This document shows positions 1 through 11,402 of a DNA stretch of 64,000 nt, one piece after another (position 1 is the stretch's first letter; each line of letters begins with the position of its first letter). The stretch covers positions 64,748 to 128,747 of the forward strand of contig DF240062.1 in assembly GCA_000507305.1 (NCBI GenBank), in the 5' to 3' direction. Position numbers and translations under genes: made by a program. Source of the DNA: Breviolum minutum Mf 1.05b.01 (lineage: Eukaryota > Sar > Dinophyceae > Suessiales > Symbiodiniaceae). Below the pieces are notes generated by a model. That model was not told where the DNA came from and made no database searches. It saw nothing but the letters and a program-made list of their open reading frames with translations.

Positions 1-135
1 TTGTTGAGATTGGTTGGTTTTGATAAGAACTGGCGAACTAGTGAACGGGCCAGGATCGGTGGCTCCCACGGTATGGCTCCACGCTATGGCTCTCCCTTCA
101 GCGGCTTGGAGGAGGTCCTTGGTTGGGGCAGCCAT
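1..135 (-). CDS. N-terminal exon, partial at window edge, unknown protein
   Basis: Reading leftward from an ATG at 133-135, 45 codons stay open to base 1. The protein begins MAAPTKDLLQAAEG and runs on through AIAWSHTVGATDPG. Many codons end in G or C and the start context is AAAATGG. An opposite-strand frame over the same bases is longer but reads less like protein. The segment is cut by the window edge, so the length and the first splice site are unknown. I do not recognise the family. Confidence 0.45.
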   Translation of the reverse strand, partial: MAAPTKDLLQAAEGRAIAWSHTVGATDPGPFTSSPVLIKTNQSQQ

Positions 136-1544
136 TTTAGTCTTCGATTTGGGTAAGGTTATTTTTGTTGCTCTCTGCCATGGTCACCTAAGGATCTTCC
201 AAAGTAAAAAAACTTTTTCAGGAATTCCAGGAGTCCAAATTAAGGATTCTCCTTTCTTTGGATACGCCCAACGAATCCCAGGAGTCCAAAACACCCAACC
301 CAAACCACCCTTTAGCAGACATGGTATTAACCAGCATTAAGTTGCCATTTTGGGAAAATGTTTGTTGTTTTCGAAGCGTCGAACAAGCAAGTCTATAATG
401 TTACAGTACTGTAGTTGAATTTTTCTTCAAGTCTGGTGAAAAATCACGCCCTTGGGCCTCTCCTTGGGATGGTGTTTTGCAGGGCGTACCTGCGATTCAT
501 GGCTGAACTGCAATTTTTTTGGGGGAGATGGGAATTCCTACGAAATGAGAAGAGGTAAACAAAAACTTTCTTCTGGGGAGAATTCAGCAGGTAAGTAAAG
601 CCTAGAGGTTTTGGATGGATTGTTACAGAGTTGTGATCTTTTGAGGATCAATCAACAAATAGTTAAGACTCAGTCCTGTTCTTTTCGGAAAAGCACGTGT
701 ATGGAATTTGGGCAAACGATTGCCATATCTTATACTTCAGCAAAATGGCTTGACTCAGGTGATATACAACTCCGACGACTGGAACCTCCAGCAATTTGAA
801 ACGAACCCAAAAAACTGGTTGTTCCGGTTTTACAAGGGGGCTTTGCTATAATAACATGTGTTGTGTGTTATTCCATCCAATTCTGAGAATCCCGTTCTTC
901 AACATCTAAAATTTCATAGAAAGTAGCTGGTGGTTTTTCCCTCCATGTTTCTACAGGTACAACTCTTTTTTGTAGAGATTCCACCAAGAGCTTCAGAATC
1001 TCAATGTTCCACGGTATGTCGGAGGGTTCTTCAAACCTTGCGCCCAAAAGAACGCCATCCATGTTGAAGTCAGGTGAGCGAATCGCAGTGGCTTGAGCGC
1101 GTGGGCTTCACAGTTTCTTGGACGAGTGTTTGAAATATACAAAAATGCATTTTCGATAGATATAATCAACAGCAACGTAAACACATTACACTTTATATTT
1201 ACACATGTATACAATATACATTCATATTTAGGATAATAGGAAAGATCTTCCATCTTTGATACAGTGCAGTTTGATGATCCTACATACCACGCATCATCGG
1301 GATTACGAAATCACCCATCATTTAAATCCTAGTGAACCAACCAGCATAGTGAGATGAGATAGACGTATGTTTTTGAATTTCATACATCCAATGGGAGCCC
1401 CTTATGAAGCCGGGCTTGTTGCTTGGGGATGCCCGGACCAAATCCCAAACCAGCTGGGCTGCAAACCGGCCATTTGCTCGAGTTAGGTCACGGGACTCTG
1501 AAGATTAGCATAGCCCCTGAAGATGCAATTCCAAAAGTAAGGTG
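136..1544. other. No supported gene
   Basis: Only short frames without splice support occur here. The DNA is AT-rich and holds no foldback that I can assign to a family. Confidence 0.4.
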
Positions 1545-1650
1545 GTATATGGGGGTTTCCTAAAATAGTGGTACCCCCAAATCATCCATTTCAATAGGGT
1601 TTTCCATTATAAACCATCCATTTTGGGGTACCCCTTTTTTGGAAACTCCT
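1545..1650. repeat. Family G repeat, diverged third copy
   Basis: It carries the paired AATCATCCATT / GGGTTTTCCATT / ACCATCCATTTTGGGG signature also found at 34197 and, inverted, at 50107, but lacks their AGTCCAAG tail. Confidence 0.5.
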
Positions 1651-1918
1651 ATATTGAGCATCAATTTTCACTTTGGTTTGTTTAAACTGTTTTTGATCGT
1701 TTCCACCATGGTAAACCACCATTTGGTACACGTTTTGTCCAACCATATTTTAAGCAGATCTAAGTTCAGGCGCTTTCTCAGTTGCATGTTGTCACCATTG
1801 TTCCACTTCCACGCAACCGACCCTGAGGTCTTTCTTCGCGCCATCACCGGCGTACGGGTTGTGGCGACGACGGCGGAGGTGACATACAAACAGTGGTTGA
1901 AAGTTTTGGAGACTTGAT

Positions 1919-2007
1919 ATTGTTGATGGAAGACATCCCAAACAAGCACTTGGGATGAATTACCCTTCAACTGGTGCAGGATTTCTTGATATTTCTTCCA
2001 TCAGTAT
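1919..2007. repeat. Family A foldback, degenerate
   Basis: It begins TGTTGATGGAAGA and ends CTGGTGCAGGATTTCTT...CTTCCATCAGTA, matching the family A arms with substitutions and a small insertion in the right arm. Confidence 0.6.
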
Positions 2008-2280
2008 GACTTTGCTTTTGAATATGTGGAGCATATGACATATAGTGAGCTTTTGAATTTAAAAGAACAAAAAACATTATGGAATCATTTCATGATATCG
2101 AAATATATAGAGGAAAAATTCTTTGGTCACCTGTCACCCCCCCTTTCCCACCCAATGCTACTATAGCCCCGCTTTTGACTGCAATATATCTCAAAGGGGT
2201 TGAAACCGCCAACTAGGAAACAGTCGCTGCAACTTTGGAATGATAGAAATAACATCGCGACAACATCGTAATCGAGAACT

Positions 2281-2359
2281 GGTGGTTGGGGATTCCATAA
2301 GGGTTCCACTACATCATACACCCTTTCATAGTGGAATCCAGTCGAATTCCAAACCACCA
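2281..2359. repeat. Short imperfect inverted repeat
   Basis: GGTGGTTGGGGATTCC...GGTTCCACTA is answered by TAGTGGAATCC...GAATTCCAAACCACC. This is a small foldback of a separate type. A weaker relative may sit at 6776-6850. Confidence 0.4.
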
Positions 2360-2389
2360 GGCCCCAAACCACCAATTTACCCTTCCGGT

Positions 2390-2742
2390 GATCTCTTGGA
2401 TTTGAATTTTCCATCCAAATCTAAGATACCGCTCCCCAAAGCCACCAAAAGACCCAACAAAATAGCCGGCTTTGTTAAGGCCTTATCGAGGGACTGTGGC
2501 GTGGTGGCAATCGAGGACGTTTTGTTGTAGTAAAGCTAAGCGCAGAACATCGCAGCCCAAAAACGGTGGTGGTTGATCCTAAATCCGATTTGGCTATCAA
2601 ATCCTTTCTATTGCAAAAACCATTGATTTTGGGGGAACCATTTCAACGGAGCGGGCCAGGGATGATGGTTCATTTTGCTGATCCTAAATTGGGAGCTATA
2701 TATTTGGAGGGTTTAAGAAGGCCGTTTTGTAAGCGAAAATGA
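2390..2742 (+). pseudogene. Coding-like segment in two frames, unknown protein
   Basis: One frame gives KSKIPLPKATKRPNKIAGFVK up to about 2478. A second frame, open from 2479 to a TGA at 2740-2742, gives RFVVVKLSAEHRSPKT, then DLAIKSFLLQKPLILGEP and MMVHFADPKLGAIYLEG. Together they look like one ancestral protein with a frame change near 2478, either a frameshift or an unrecognised splice. No start codon is visible and the family is not recognised. Confidence 0.35.
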
Positions 2743-3022
2743 TGGTTAATAATCCCCTCATCAAGCCTCTATTTCTGAGTTTCGGAGGGGGTGTGTTTGG
2801 GGAAGGGGTAGGTTGACTGGCCATAAAATAAGATCTTAAATATCTTAGGTTTCTAGGGTTTGGCTTTGGTGCTGAAAACCTGAAGCATCAAAGGGCCTCC
2901 TCTTCGCAGTGGGCTGGTTTAAAATTTCAAAGAATGGATGAAAACGGCTGGCCATAAAAGTGCTTCGTTTTGGAACTTGAGAAGCGAACGATTTGCGGGT
3001 CCAAATTTCAGATTTGCAATGA

Positions 3023-3250
3023 TTATTTGTGAGAAGTAGCTGAATCCTGCACCACCTGGGATGTATCAAAGCCTGGACCAATCGTGGGATAAACAGCACA
3101 AACTAAATACCCTGTATTCACATCCCAACGAGATTTCGGAGCATCCTGAGGGAGGAACCCTTCTGTGCGATTTAAAGCGAGCATTGCCCGCGGACCCAAA
3201 AGTGGGCTAAGGGGAACCTTCAGCTTAGGAAATTCTTGAAATTCAGGCAT
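3023..3250 (-). CDS. Possible N-terminal exon running into a family A relic
   Basis: The frame starts at an ATG at 3248-3250 (MPEFQEFPKLKVPLSP) and continues as GFLPQDAPKSRWDVNTGY. The last 20 or so codons are translated family A DNA (3034-3120), so any genuine exon probably ends near 3110 or has captured repeat sequence. Function unknown. Confidence 0.3.
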   Translation of the reverse strand: MPEFQEFPKLKVPLSPLLGPRAMLALNRTEGFLPQDAPKSRWDVNTGYLVCAVYPTIGPGFDTSQVVQDSATSHK

Positions 3251-4503
3251 TCAGGTTAAGGAGTTATAATTTCAAATTGCCCACAACCCTTCTTCTGGTG
3301 AATTTCTTGACCTTGGGGGATCCCGTGTGAATTCGTGTGCGCTCAAAGCCGCAGGATGATGGCTTTTGCGGCTTCTCGTGCCATGGCATGAAATTCGAAG
3401 GATTTCACAGCTAGTATTTTCCGCAGCAAATAACCCAAACAACAGGAAGACATGGCAAGGTCAATGAACGATACCAAACTTTAAAAAATTGGCGGCGATC
3501 ACGTTTATATGAGCTCGTCCTATACAAATCCTCCCCTTATGGGGGAACAGCGATCGCCATGTATTTTGATTATACTTGAGGTCCAGGGTTCTTAGTATAA
3601 GTAAAAGTAACTGGGGTGATTTCACTTTGCTTAAGGGAATGATTTGCACCACTTCTGGGACGTAGGCTTAGTGATCTTTTTGAAACCGGAGATTTGTCAG
3701 ATGTAGATTTTCTAAATGATGCTGACTGAATTGTGTTCATGTATGGTTCTGAATAAGTTTGTCATGGTTGAATCTTGCTTGGGTTTGGCTTTAGAAAATT
3801 TGGGGATGTTTGGGACTGCATGTCAAGATCATTTCGTACATGAGATTCGAGGGAATACACATGAGTTCGGTTGTAGCAGACACGAAAAGTGAATGCCGAG
3901 ATAGTGTCACTGCGTGCCCCGGCTCGCCCCGGAAACTTCTGGTTTACCTCAGGTGTAGAGGTGAAAACTGGTGATAGTGACGCATGGTGAAGAAATGCTG
4001 AAACAATGGTGAAACACATGGTCAACGAATTGTGAAGAACATGCTTTCAAACAAATGGACCCTTTGTTACACGGCTTATTGTATCCCAAATGGGAATCCC
4101 GTCATTAAACAACTAGTGTTCATTGGAAACTACAAAGTTTTTTGTTTCGTAGCTCTTTTTTCTTTGGGAGCATTTTTTAGAGAATCCATCAAGATCTGCA
4201 GAATCTCAACGGTTTAGGTGGCTTTGGGTGCTGGGAAATTCTTCAACTTATTAAATCATGGGAATCGATCAGGTACACACACCCATGAAATAGCTGCTGA
4301 CCACCACTATGGACTTTTTGGTGGCGACCTGGGAGATTCCCCGCTTGATTCCCATGAGTGAAATGTTGGGGAATTCAACGCTGATCGTCGCTGGCTGATT
4401 TCACCCACTTGCAGGTGCTTGGCTTACTTGCTTGGCACCAATCTTGCTGGGGCGTTCCGGAGAGTTGGCGGCCTCAACAAGGGTTTGCTGGCTATACGTA
4501 CGA
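3251..4503. other. No firmly supported gene
   Basis: A minus-strand frame at 3762-4025 contains NQKFPGRAGARSDT followed by a possible GTAAAC donor. It has no start and no partner exon, so I do not call it. Confidence 0.3.
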
Positions 4504-4565
4504 ACACACATACATACATAGATACATAGATACATAGATACATAGATACATAGATACATAGATAC

Positions 4566-4628
<63 letters not shown>

Positions 4629-4762
4629 CAGACATACAGACATACAGACATACAGACAGACATACAGACAGACAGACAGACAGACAGACATACATACATA
4701 CATACATACATACATACATACATACATACATACATACATACATACATACATACATACATACA
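4504..4762. repeat. Compound tetranucleotide microsatellite
   Basis: Blocks of ACATACAT/GATACATA, then pure GATA, then CAGA/CATA mixtures, then pure CATA. Long ORFs on the minus strand here (Tyr/Val/Cys/Met and Tyr/Leu/Ser/Ile runs) are translations of the repeat. Confidence 0.95.
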
Positions 4763-4875
4763 TTACATTTCAGTGCACTACATTACATTACATTCCAGTA
4801 CATTACATTACATTCCACTACATTACATTACATTACGTTACACTACATTACATTACATTACATTACATTACAGTA
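4763..4875. repeat. Pentanucleotide ATTAC tract
   Basis: Imperfect ATTAC/ATTCC repeats directly follow the CATA block. Confidence 0.9.
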
Positions 4876-5402
4876 CATTCATACATTGCATTCAAACAAG
4901 AAGGGCCACTACCAGTTTTTAAACAATTGTAAAACTCCAGTTATCCATGCGTAAGTCCACTTAAAGGGGCTAGAGCTCCATTTACTATCGGCAGTGGCCG
5001 TGGCCCATCTTCACTATTAGTTGTGAAACCATACTTTTAAGAGGGCTTCATAAATATCGTGTGGTTAGCTGGTGCAGGACCGATTTCTGAAGCATCAACG
5101 GAATCTAAATGTTTGTAAGTTGGTTGAGATTTGTGCCAGGCCGTAAACGGGGTCGGTAATACTGTTGATGGTTCAGAAGAGGAGATTCCGATTTTGGAAA
5201 TCATGTTTTTCTGGTTCCATGTTAGTTTTCGGGGGTGTACCAGTTTGAACTCGTCACCCAACAACCCAAGCCTGCGCTAGCTGGTGGCTTGACGGACTTC
5301 TTTTTGTTTCAAACTTCAAAATTTGGCGAGTATGTCCAAGTTGAAAACATGTTTGTTCAGAAGGGTGGCGGTGACCCACCACCAATCCCAGATTTTTTGG
5401 AC

Positions 5403-5564
5403 CTGTTTCCCTTCCATACCGAGGTCATGAAAGAATTGGAACATTGCCGCCACAACGCCTGCGATGCGCGACGGGCTGGACGTCACCCTACCGCTGAGGT
5501 GCAGTTTCCAGATGGGTTGGAAGAAGTGGTTAAGTGATGTCAAAATGGTCAGGTCACGCGAGGG
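5403..5564 (-). CDS. Internal exon, unknown protein
   Basis: A 54-codon open segment contains SLNHFFQPIWKLHLSG, then RIAGVVAAMFQFFHDL, and ends GMEGKQ at a donor CAG|GTCCAA. Third positions are rich in G and C (for example CTG CAC CTC AGC, GTG ACG TCC AGC), which favours this strand over the plus-strand ORF at 5235-5537. An in-frame TAA lies just upstream and no clean acceptor fits, so the 5' boundary is unresolved. It probably belongs with the next minus-strand exon at 5764-5895. Confidence 0.4.
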
Positions 5565-5763
5565 TTACTTAAACAAAAACAACTTGAGCCCCTAACACTC
5601 AATGTTTATGGTATATCTATATATGTACATATGTCGTTTCCAACATCAAAGCTTAATTACGTCGCGTGTAGCGAGAGTATTTTTTTCAAGCCGGGATGTG
5701 ATGAGAAAACTTCGTAAATCATCGGATAGCCAACCTAACAACTTCACAGACCACCCAAAACAC

Positions 5764-5895
5764 CAAACTGGTGACAGGAGCGCTGCTGGGAGCGGGCATA
5801 TTACATTGCCGCTGCAGCATCTTCACAAAGGATCGGGGCCGAACAACAATAAGATTGTCCGCAGGATTTACCCTCTGGTAAACAAAGATGGCTGA
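5764..5895 (-). CDS. Exon upstream of 5403-5564, unknown protein
   Basis: The frame reads IFVYQRVNPADNLIVV, then RPRSFVKMLQRQCNMP, then APVTSL, and ends at a possible donor TTG|GTGTTT in phase 0. A CAG that could serve as acceptor lies at the 5' side (ATATCCCAGTCAG). Composition is coding-like. The plus-strand frame over the same bases is less convincing. Family unknown. Confidence 0.4.
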
Positions 5896-5907
5896 CTGGG
5901 ATATCAC

Positions 5908-6579
5908 ATGTGAAACTACACCTTAAACCATCTTAACATGGGCCCCATTTTCCAGCTATGTGATCTTTCCAGAGGATTGAGGTTTCCACCAAGTTTTCTC
6001 AACCGTATGGAGTTGAGACGAGTTGAACACTTCGAGCTGAGAGTACATGTTGATTGAACAAAACCCAAAACACATGAAGTTGCAGGGTACTATCACGCAA
6101 ATCCACCATCTCCAGTGATATGGTCTTGGCAGAGCTCAATTCTTGATTTTTCTTGGACAGCCAAGCTCCTTCAGTATACAGTTTATGCCAGTATGATTTA
6201 GTACTAATATAGTCGTTGGCAAGTTCGGGACCTTATTTTTGTTGGTCCAATCTCTTGGGGTCTTCTCTTTGAGTCCCTTTTGAGTGTTGTTGTGTTGCAT
6301 CAACCACTAAACTATAACCAGCTCCCCCCTGGAGAGTGGCGCTAGCGTTCTACACTAGGGTAGGGATAACTCGCACGTCTTTTTGATGCTCTGCAAGTGG
6401 TTAAGTAACCAATACTCCCTTGAGTGTAAGCTATCCTCTCTTGAGCCTAGATACACCAGACCCAGGTAGAATTAGACTCTTCACTACACTGTACGGCCCG
6501 CAGATAAAAACACCCCCCGCCCCCCAAACCACAAAACAAGAGCCGTCCCCCAAAAATGCATGAAACCGGCGCTTGGTGA
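5908..6579. other. No supported gene
   Basis: No open segment with coding character and no recognised repeat family. Confidence 0.35.
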
Positions 6580-6723
6580 TCATGGCAGGTCTTCTGACTT
6601 TGAAGCACTCCGGGCATTAGAGGACCGTTGGATGGATGGGCTGTTGAGGGCGAGTGGGTTCAGACGTGGATCGTCGGGACTGGACGGCTCAGTGTAATAT
6701 TCATAAGTATAGATATCATACAT
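6580..6723 (-). CDS. Short ORF, 47 aa, Ser/Pro-rich C-terminus
   Basis: The frame runs from ATG at 6721-6723 to TGA at 6580-6582. It starts MYDIYTYEYYTEPSSP and continues PLALNSPSIQRSSNAR. The second half uses mostly G/C-ending codons. It is too short to be a typical full gene and is probably an exon. Not recognised. Confidence 0.35.
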   Translation of the reverse strand: MYDIYTYEYYTEPSSPDDPRLNPLALNSPSIQRSSNARSASKSEDLP

Positions 6724-6879
6724 ACAACTGAACTGGACTTAAATCACCTAGTGGTCAATTGGTGGTTTGAGGCCCGGTGGTTTGGAACTCGATCGGATTC
6801 CCCTATGAAAGGGACTATTACTTGGGGGTACCCCGGTCGAATCCCAACATCCCTGCGCACCAAAGCGCAAATTGTAACC

Positions 6880-7059
6880 CTAAGCTTTGCCTGAAAATGG
6901 CCCAAATTTGGAAACCACCATGACGCCTTTTTTGTCAAGGTGTAACACACCAAACTTCACAAGTTCAAAGTTGTTGGACCAGAACCCCCCCACAAAAACA
7001 CACACACACACACAACAAGCCAAAACCGTGCCAAGCGACCCCCCTTCGAGGACAGCCAT
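6880..7059 (-). CDS. Small ORF, 59 aa, hydrophobic N-terminal half
   Basis: ATG at 7057-7059, stop TAG at 6880-6882. The protein starts MAVLEGGSLGTVLACC. A short CA microsatellite (about 6998-7013) supplies its VCVCV run. A hydrophobic stretch at residues 9-25 could be a membrane or signal segment. The microsatellite contribution lowers confidence. Confidence 0.3.
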   Translation of the reverse strand: MAVLEGGSLGTVLACCVCVCVFVGGFWSNNFELVKFGVLHLDKKGVMVVSKFGPFSGKA

Positions 7060-7082
7060 GTCTGGCTAACACAGACAGAGCT

Positions 7083-7101
7083 CTCCGGGCTGTGTGCCCG
7101 G
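7083..7101. repeat. Perfect short hairpin
   Basis: TCCGGGC and GCCCGGA form a 7-bp GC-rich stem around a 5-base loop, 24 bases upstream of the minus-strand ATG at 7059. Confidence 0.5.
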
Positions 7102-8040
7102 ATCTGTGGAAAGCGGACGCCCGTGGTGCAGGCAACGAACTTAGTGAACGATTTTTACCGTGGAAAGGTGATTTCTAAGGAAAGGATGAGAAGGGAAAGG
7201 CGATCACCACCGAAAGGATGTGTCAAACCATATAGTTAGTGGATAAACTGCCAAGTTCAAGTGGTGAACACCGGGTTTTTGATTCATGAGCAGTATTAGC
7301 CTTTGGAATTGGTATTAGTACTATAGTGCTGGAACTCTAACCAAAATATACATAACTTTTTGTGGCAAAATGATTTGTCCCGGAGTAAGATTTGTACACA
7401 TTATTTTGGCAATTCTTGCCAATCCTTCTATGATGTATGTATCAACAAGTTGTGAATTGTTTTTTGGGCAATTCTTGCCGTCAAACAAGATGTGGTTGTA
7501 CTGTGTGTTTTTTCGAAGGAATGTTCAAGACGGATGTGTTTACAGGGGTGCTGGAAATTTTGATTTTGAGGTTCTGGATACTAAAACATAATGAAACGGA
7601 AGATCTAAGAAAATCCATGGCAAATGAGAAAGTAACATGGAAAGGGAATCTCTGAAAAGGACCTTTTTCCAAAACGTTGAGGGTCAGTATGTTGTGCATA
7701 AAATCTATCCAAATTACCCGACCTTATTCCAAAAAAGGTATGTCCCTTATTTCAGGGAACTGTGGGTTGGTGAATTATTATAAGTTGGTTTCATGGTTTT
7801 GGGGGCCGATGGAAACCAATACATGGGAGTTGTACATATCGTTGGACCGCATGTTTTTTTGTCAGAGGTCGTGTTTCAGCCATTCAGACGTTTTTCTAAA
7901 CATGTTTGATACTGACGGGTGACCCCAGTATTCTCGAGGTCCAGTGGCTTGAACAGGAGCTTGATCAGAAGCAATCTTGAGAAGTCAAGTGTTATTTCAT
8001 CAACAACTCAGCAAGGAAAAAATGGAAGGTTGTGGTCTTG

Positions 8041-8211
8041 ATACCTGCAAATATGTGGGACCGTTTTGTTGGTGTTTTTTCAGTTGGCCACGTTTTGTAT
8101 TATGAATCAACTCTTCATTCTGAAGGTCAATCATTTGGACCCAGTGCTTGGAGGGAACTGACTTTTTCCGTGAAATTGTTCCATGCAAGGTTGGGAACTT
8201 TCAATATGACA
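8041..8211 (+). CDS. Possible exon, unknown protein
   Basis: An open frame gives WDRFVGVFSVGHVLYYES, SAWRELTFSVKLFHAR and FNMTE before a donor-like GAG|GTAAAATC near 8211. The upstream boundary is unclear. It is followed by a degenerate family A element (8230-8345). Confidence 0.28.
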
Positions 8212-8229
8212 GAGGTAAAATCGCGGCGT

Positions 8230-8345
8230 TACCGTTGATGGTTCTGAATTCCGGCGTGGTTCCAGTTGAGCTTGGGGAAGTTCACCAGTTGACCTTTAGG
8301 GTTTGATACATCCCAAGTTGTGCGGGATTTCTTCCATCAGCATTA
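8230..8345. repeat. Family A foldback, degenerate
   Basis: CGTTGATGGTTCTGAATTCC on the left and GCGGGATTTCTTCCATCAGCA on the right match the family arms. Confidence 0.5.
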
Positions 8346-8555
8346 TTTCTTAGGGTGTTCCATCGTTGGTTACACGGTTATACTGATACTGGTAATTTAA
8401 ATGCACTGTGCGGCCACACAAGACTCGGACTCGACTTGACTAAAACATCTTGATTCCCATCATTGTGAAATACAACAGATTTGACTACGGTAACATTGAC
8501 AGACAGACTTTCACGTTCTGAGAAGCTTGGTTGCTAACCATTTCTTTTACTGTAC

Positions 8556-8712
8556 ACCAAGCTCCATGGGACCTGCGGGACCCATCTACTTTTCAGAGGT
8601 GACTCCAGATTGGCACGGGGCATTAGAGACGGGAGCCCGGGAGCCTGGCAGGAGAACGAATCTCCAAATCTCCAAAGCTGGGGCAGTTTTTCACTTGACT
8701 GAAGAACCCCCG
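8556..8712 (+). CDS. Internal exon, unknown protein
   Basis: The frame gives PAGPIYFSEVTPDWHG, ALETGAREPGRRTN and AGAVFHLTEEPP, and ends in phase 0 at a strong donor CCG|GTAGGT (8713). A possible internal acceptor is TTTTCAG at about 8600. G/C-rich codons fit coding. No partner exon is identified. Confidence 0.4.
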
Positions 8713-8734
8713 GTAGGTTAAGATAGCTGCTGGA

Positions 8735-8831
8735 AAGTTAATATCCTAAAAGGAGAGTCGTCTTTCAACCATGATTCTTCAGGGGCATGAAACAAGAATT
8801 TTGGTGTTCCATGTTGATCTACCAGGGGTGT
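8735..8831. repeat. Family B/C foldback relic
   Basis: AAAGTTAATATCC, TTCAACCATGATTCTTCAGGGG and TTCCATGTTGATC...AGGGGTGTA are B/C motifs. The minus-strand ORF 8718-8900 is a translation of it. Confidence 0.45.
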
Positions 8832-9003
8832 AGCTGGTTGGGCTTGCATTAGATGAATCGTTGGATCCACCGACTGTCTTTCCAAAAATATCCGAGTCAT
8901 ACCAACTGATGATTCCTCAGAAGCTGATTTGAATGTCTCGGGTGATCATTATCCATGTTATCCCAGAATCTTAGGTTTGTGTTCGCGAATGGAAAAGGTG
9001 TGA

Positions 9004-9137
9004 AACTGTTGACGGTTTAGAGAAATCCGCGGACTCACCAGTTGAGCCAATCAAAGGTAGTTGATCCCACTTTTGCTGTCGGGTTTTCATACATCCTTTC
9101 GGTGGTTTTCTTGCTGGATTTTGGAACCGTCAACAAG
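9004..9137. repeat. Family A foldback, degenerate
   Basis: CTGTTGACGGTTTAGAGAAATCC at one end and GCTGGATTTTGGAACCGTCAAC at the other. Confidence 0.45.
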
Positions 9138-9469
9138 AGCATTCAGGTTAATGATAATTCCACAGCATTTACTTGTTAAATCAGAATCAGTTGTTTTTTC
9201 ACTTTCTCAACATTCAGGTTTAGCTAACCATTCCAAAAGTCTCATATAACCACCTGGCTAATCTTCTACTCATGTGTTGTAATTTCAATGGGAGTTTGAG
9301 TGAAGACTTGAATAGTTTGTTTGAGAGTAGCCAGGTCTTTAACTACCGTGTGAGGGGGAATTCCCTTACATACTGGTTACATACTGGTTACATACTGCTC
9401 ATATAGGTCAGTACCTCCATTTTAGATACCTAAAAAGGTTGGTGATAATAGTATTTCAGATGGTACTCT

Positions 9470-9575
9470 TTAATGGAAGAAATCCTGCGCCACCTGGAAT
9501 GTTGATGACATCCCATACATCCAGTTTCAGCAGTTGAACTGGTGAAAGCCGGATTTTCTAAACCCGCAACAGTTT
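9470..9575. repeat. Family A foldback, degenerate
   Basis: AATGGAAGAAATCCTGCGCC is intact on the left. The right arm is eroded (GCCGGATTTTCT). Confidence 0.5.
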
Positions 9576-9724
9576 GAGCGATCTATATATAGAGAGATTA
9601 ATGAGGCTTACAACCCGCAGTAATCCCTAGTACTAAACACTTGAAAACAGGAAATAGGGATCATCTAAACATCATTTGATTCCAAGTATCGTTCAAACAC
9701 TTACTGACTGTAATTTAAATTTAC

Positions 9725-9872
9725 AGGATCATCCAAGAAAATACTGACGCAGAATAGGACAAAACTTCGGGTCCATCTCTCCGAAGTTCCAGGGATGTTA
9801 TTTTTGTGCGGTACGGTGGTTGTGATGTGACGATGGGAGAGCCCCAGTAATGTGAACCCAGGACAGGGAAAA
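9725..9872 (-). CDS. Possible exon ending at GTAAAT donor
   Basis: The frame gives TLLGLSHRHITTTVPHK, GTSERWTRSFVLFC and SIFLDDP, then CCT|GTAAAT. The 5' boundary is not defined. Function unknown. Confidence 0.28.
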
Positions 9873-10257
9873 AGCGCCCGCCCTGTCCGCCCTATGTCCC
9901 TTTTAGGAAAGGTGTTTTTGGGGAATAAAAAATTTAAAGATCGCACCAAAAGTTACATCACCCAAAAAAAGGATGAAAGTGATGCTCATCCACCCTTTTT
10001 TTGTGATGTTTAAGGGGTACAATATACTGTAGCAAACCCTACAGGATGAATGTCAGCCCCCCCCTGGCTGGTTATACCCTGGATGGACCTGTCTAATAAG
10101 GGGGGAAACCTTATTTTTAGGTTTCGACATTCTTGGACAATGAGAAAACTTTGGTTGTTCAGGGTAAATAGGGGGTCTTACTGCCCAATTACTCATTGTA
10201 TATGGAGATTATAGGAAGCCATCGTAAGGATCCTTATATTAATTAAACAAGCTTTTT

Positions 10258-10464
10258 TTGTTCGTAGCTCACTTGATTCACTTCACTGAACCTGGTCCTC
10301 CGCAAAAAGAAAAAAAGGCTTCCCAAATGGTCAGGGCAGGTCAGGGCTGTTGGGCCTCGCGGCTCCCCTGGAAAGACATGGCTTATACCAACAATATGAA
10401 ATACAATGAACAATCCATTTTTCATCCCTTTGTTGGGGGGTTTTCCCCCGCTTCGATGAGGTAG
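10258..10464 (+). CDS. Weak coding-like frame
   Basis: It contains EPGPPQKEKKASQMVRAG and PWKDMAYTNNMKYNEQ. No splice signal or start is convincing. A family A fragment lies just downstream (10484-10520). Confidence 0.2.
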   Translation: MFVAHLIHFTEPGPPQKEKKASQMVRAGQGCWASRLPWKDMAYTNNMKYNEQSIFHPFVGGFSPASMR

Positions 10465-10529
10465 CGATCAAATTCCCATAATGCTGTTGATGGAAGACAT
10501 CCGGTACCAGTTCATATGCAGAATATGCA

Positions 10530-10725
10530 ATGTACTATGCACTTTTTCGTACGTGTTTGGTATATAACAGGTGCCGCAGGATTTTTATTATCAACATTTG
10601 TACAAATTCACCTTTGCAACCATCCTCTTCTAAGGATCATACCATGCTTGCAATGGCTTGCAAGGGAGTACCCGTCCTTGAGGCCTCGGAAAAAATTTCC
10701 AAAGGCGTAGAATTTCCCTATTTTG
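10530..10725 (+). CDS. Possible exon, unknown protein
   Basis: The frame gives SSSKDHTMLAMACKGVP, LEASEKISKGVEFPYF and then a donor TTTG|GTAGGT. The stretch after the donor is less protein-like. The alternative frame over 10516-10710 is judged a shadow. Confidence 0.33.
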
Positions 10726-10819
10726 GTAGGTTTTTGGGGTTGGAAAGGCAGTGGTTTACACATTTGGAAGATCTAGGTATAGGTGTGAGGGGTATGATGA
10801 GTCACACATATGATGGGTA

Positions 10820-11402
10820 AAGGGTTGGTCTTTGTGGTCAGCCAGTTGGATGAGTCCAGTTGGATGCAAAAACCATGTCTAGATGTGCCGTTGGGTCATC
10901 CAAGTCGCGAAACATGGGGAATGGTCAGGCCCCGCCTTTCATGGGGAATCCTTAGAATGGGTATGTAAACTCCTACTATTGAATAGGTGACTATATATCA
11001 AACGTGCAAAGGTGCGAACAATCCAGAGATGAAAATCTATACATTGCAAATTCAACTAGGCCCGTAGCCATATCTTCATGACCATCACAAAAGACACACG
11101 GCTTCCAACACTGATCGATGTTTCCAGCAATAGGTAATATCCGTTGTGTTTTTTTTAAACATCAGCAGTTTTTGGGGGTAAAATCTTCGTCCTTCGAAGG
11201 TAAGATGCATATCTATGACGAACAAAACGTGCTCGGAAGGTGATCACATGCAACGGTAGGTGGGCTGTCAAGATGTATTTAGACCCAAGCACATTTGGGT
11301 ATGTTTTTAAAAGATGGCGGTTCATGTTGGTGTAAAGTAGTATAACGACAATAATCAAAGGACGTTTAACAATCAAACTTCCGACAATATGGACACGCAG
11401 AT
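10820..11402. other. No supported gene
   Basis: Only short frames and no recognised repeat. Confidence 0.35.

Noticed and set aside
4401..4763. Minus-strand ORFs of up to 120 codons
   Set aside because: They are translations of the CATA/GATA/CAGA microsatellite (Tyr/Val/Cys/Met and Tyr/Leu/Ser/Ile runs).
5235..5537. 100-codon plus-strand ORF
   Set aside because: It starts inside a foldback end. The minus-strand frame over 5403-5564 has better third-position composition and a donor site.
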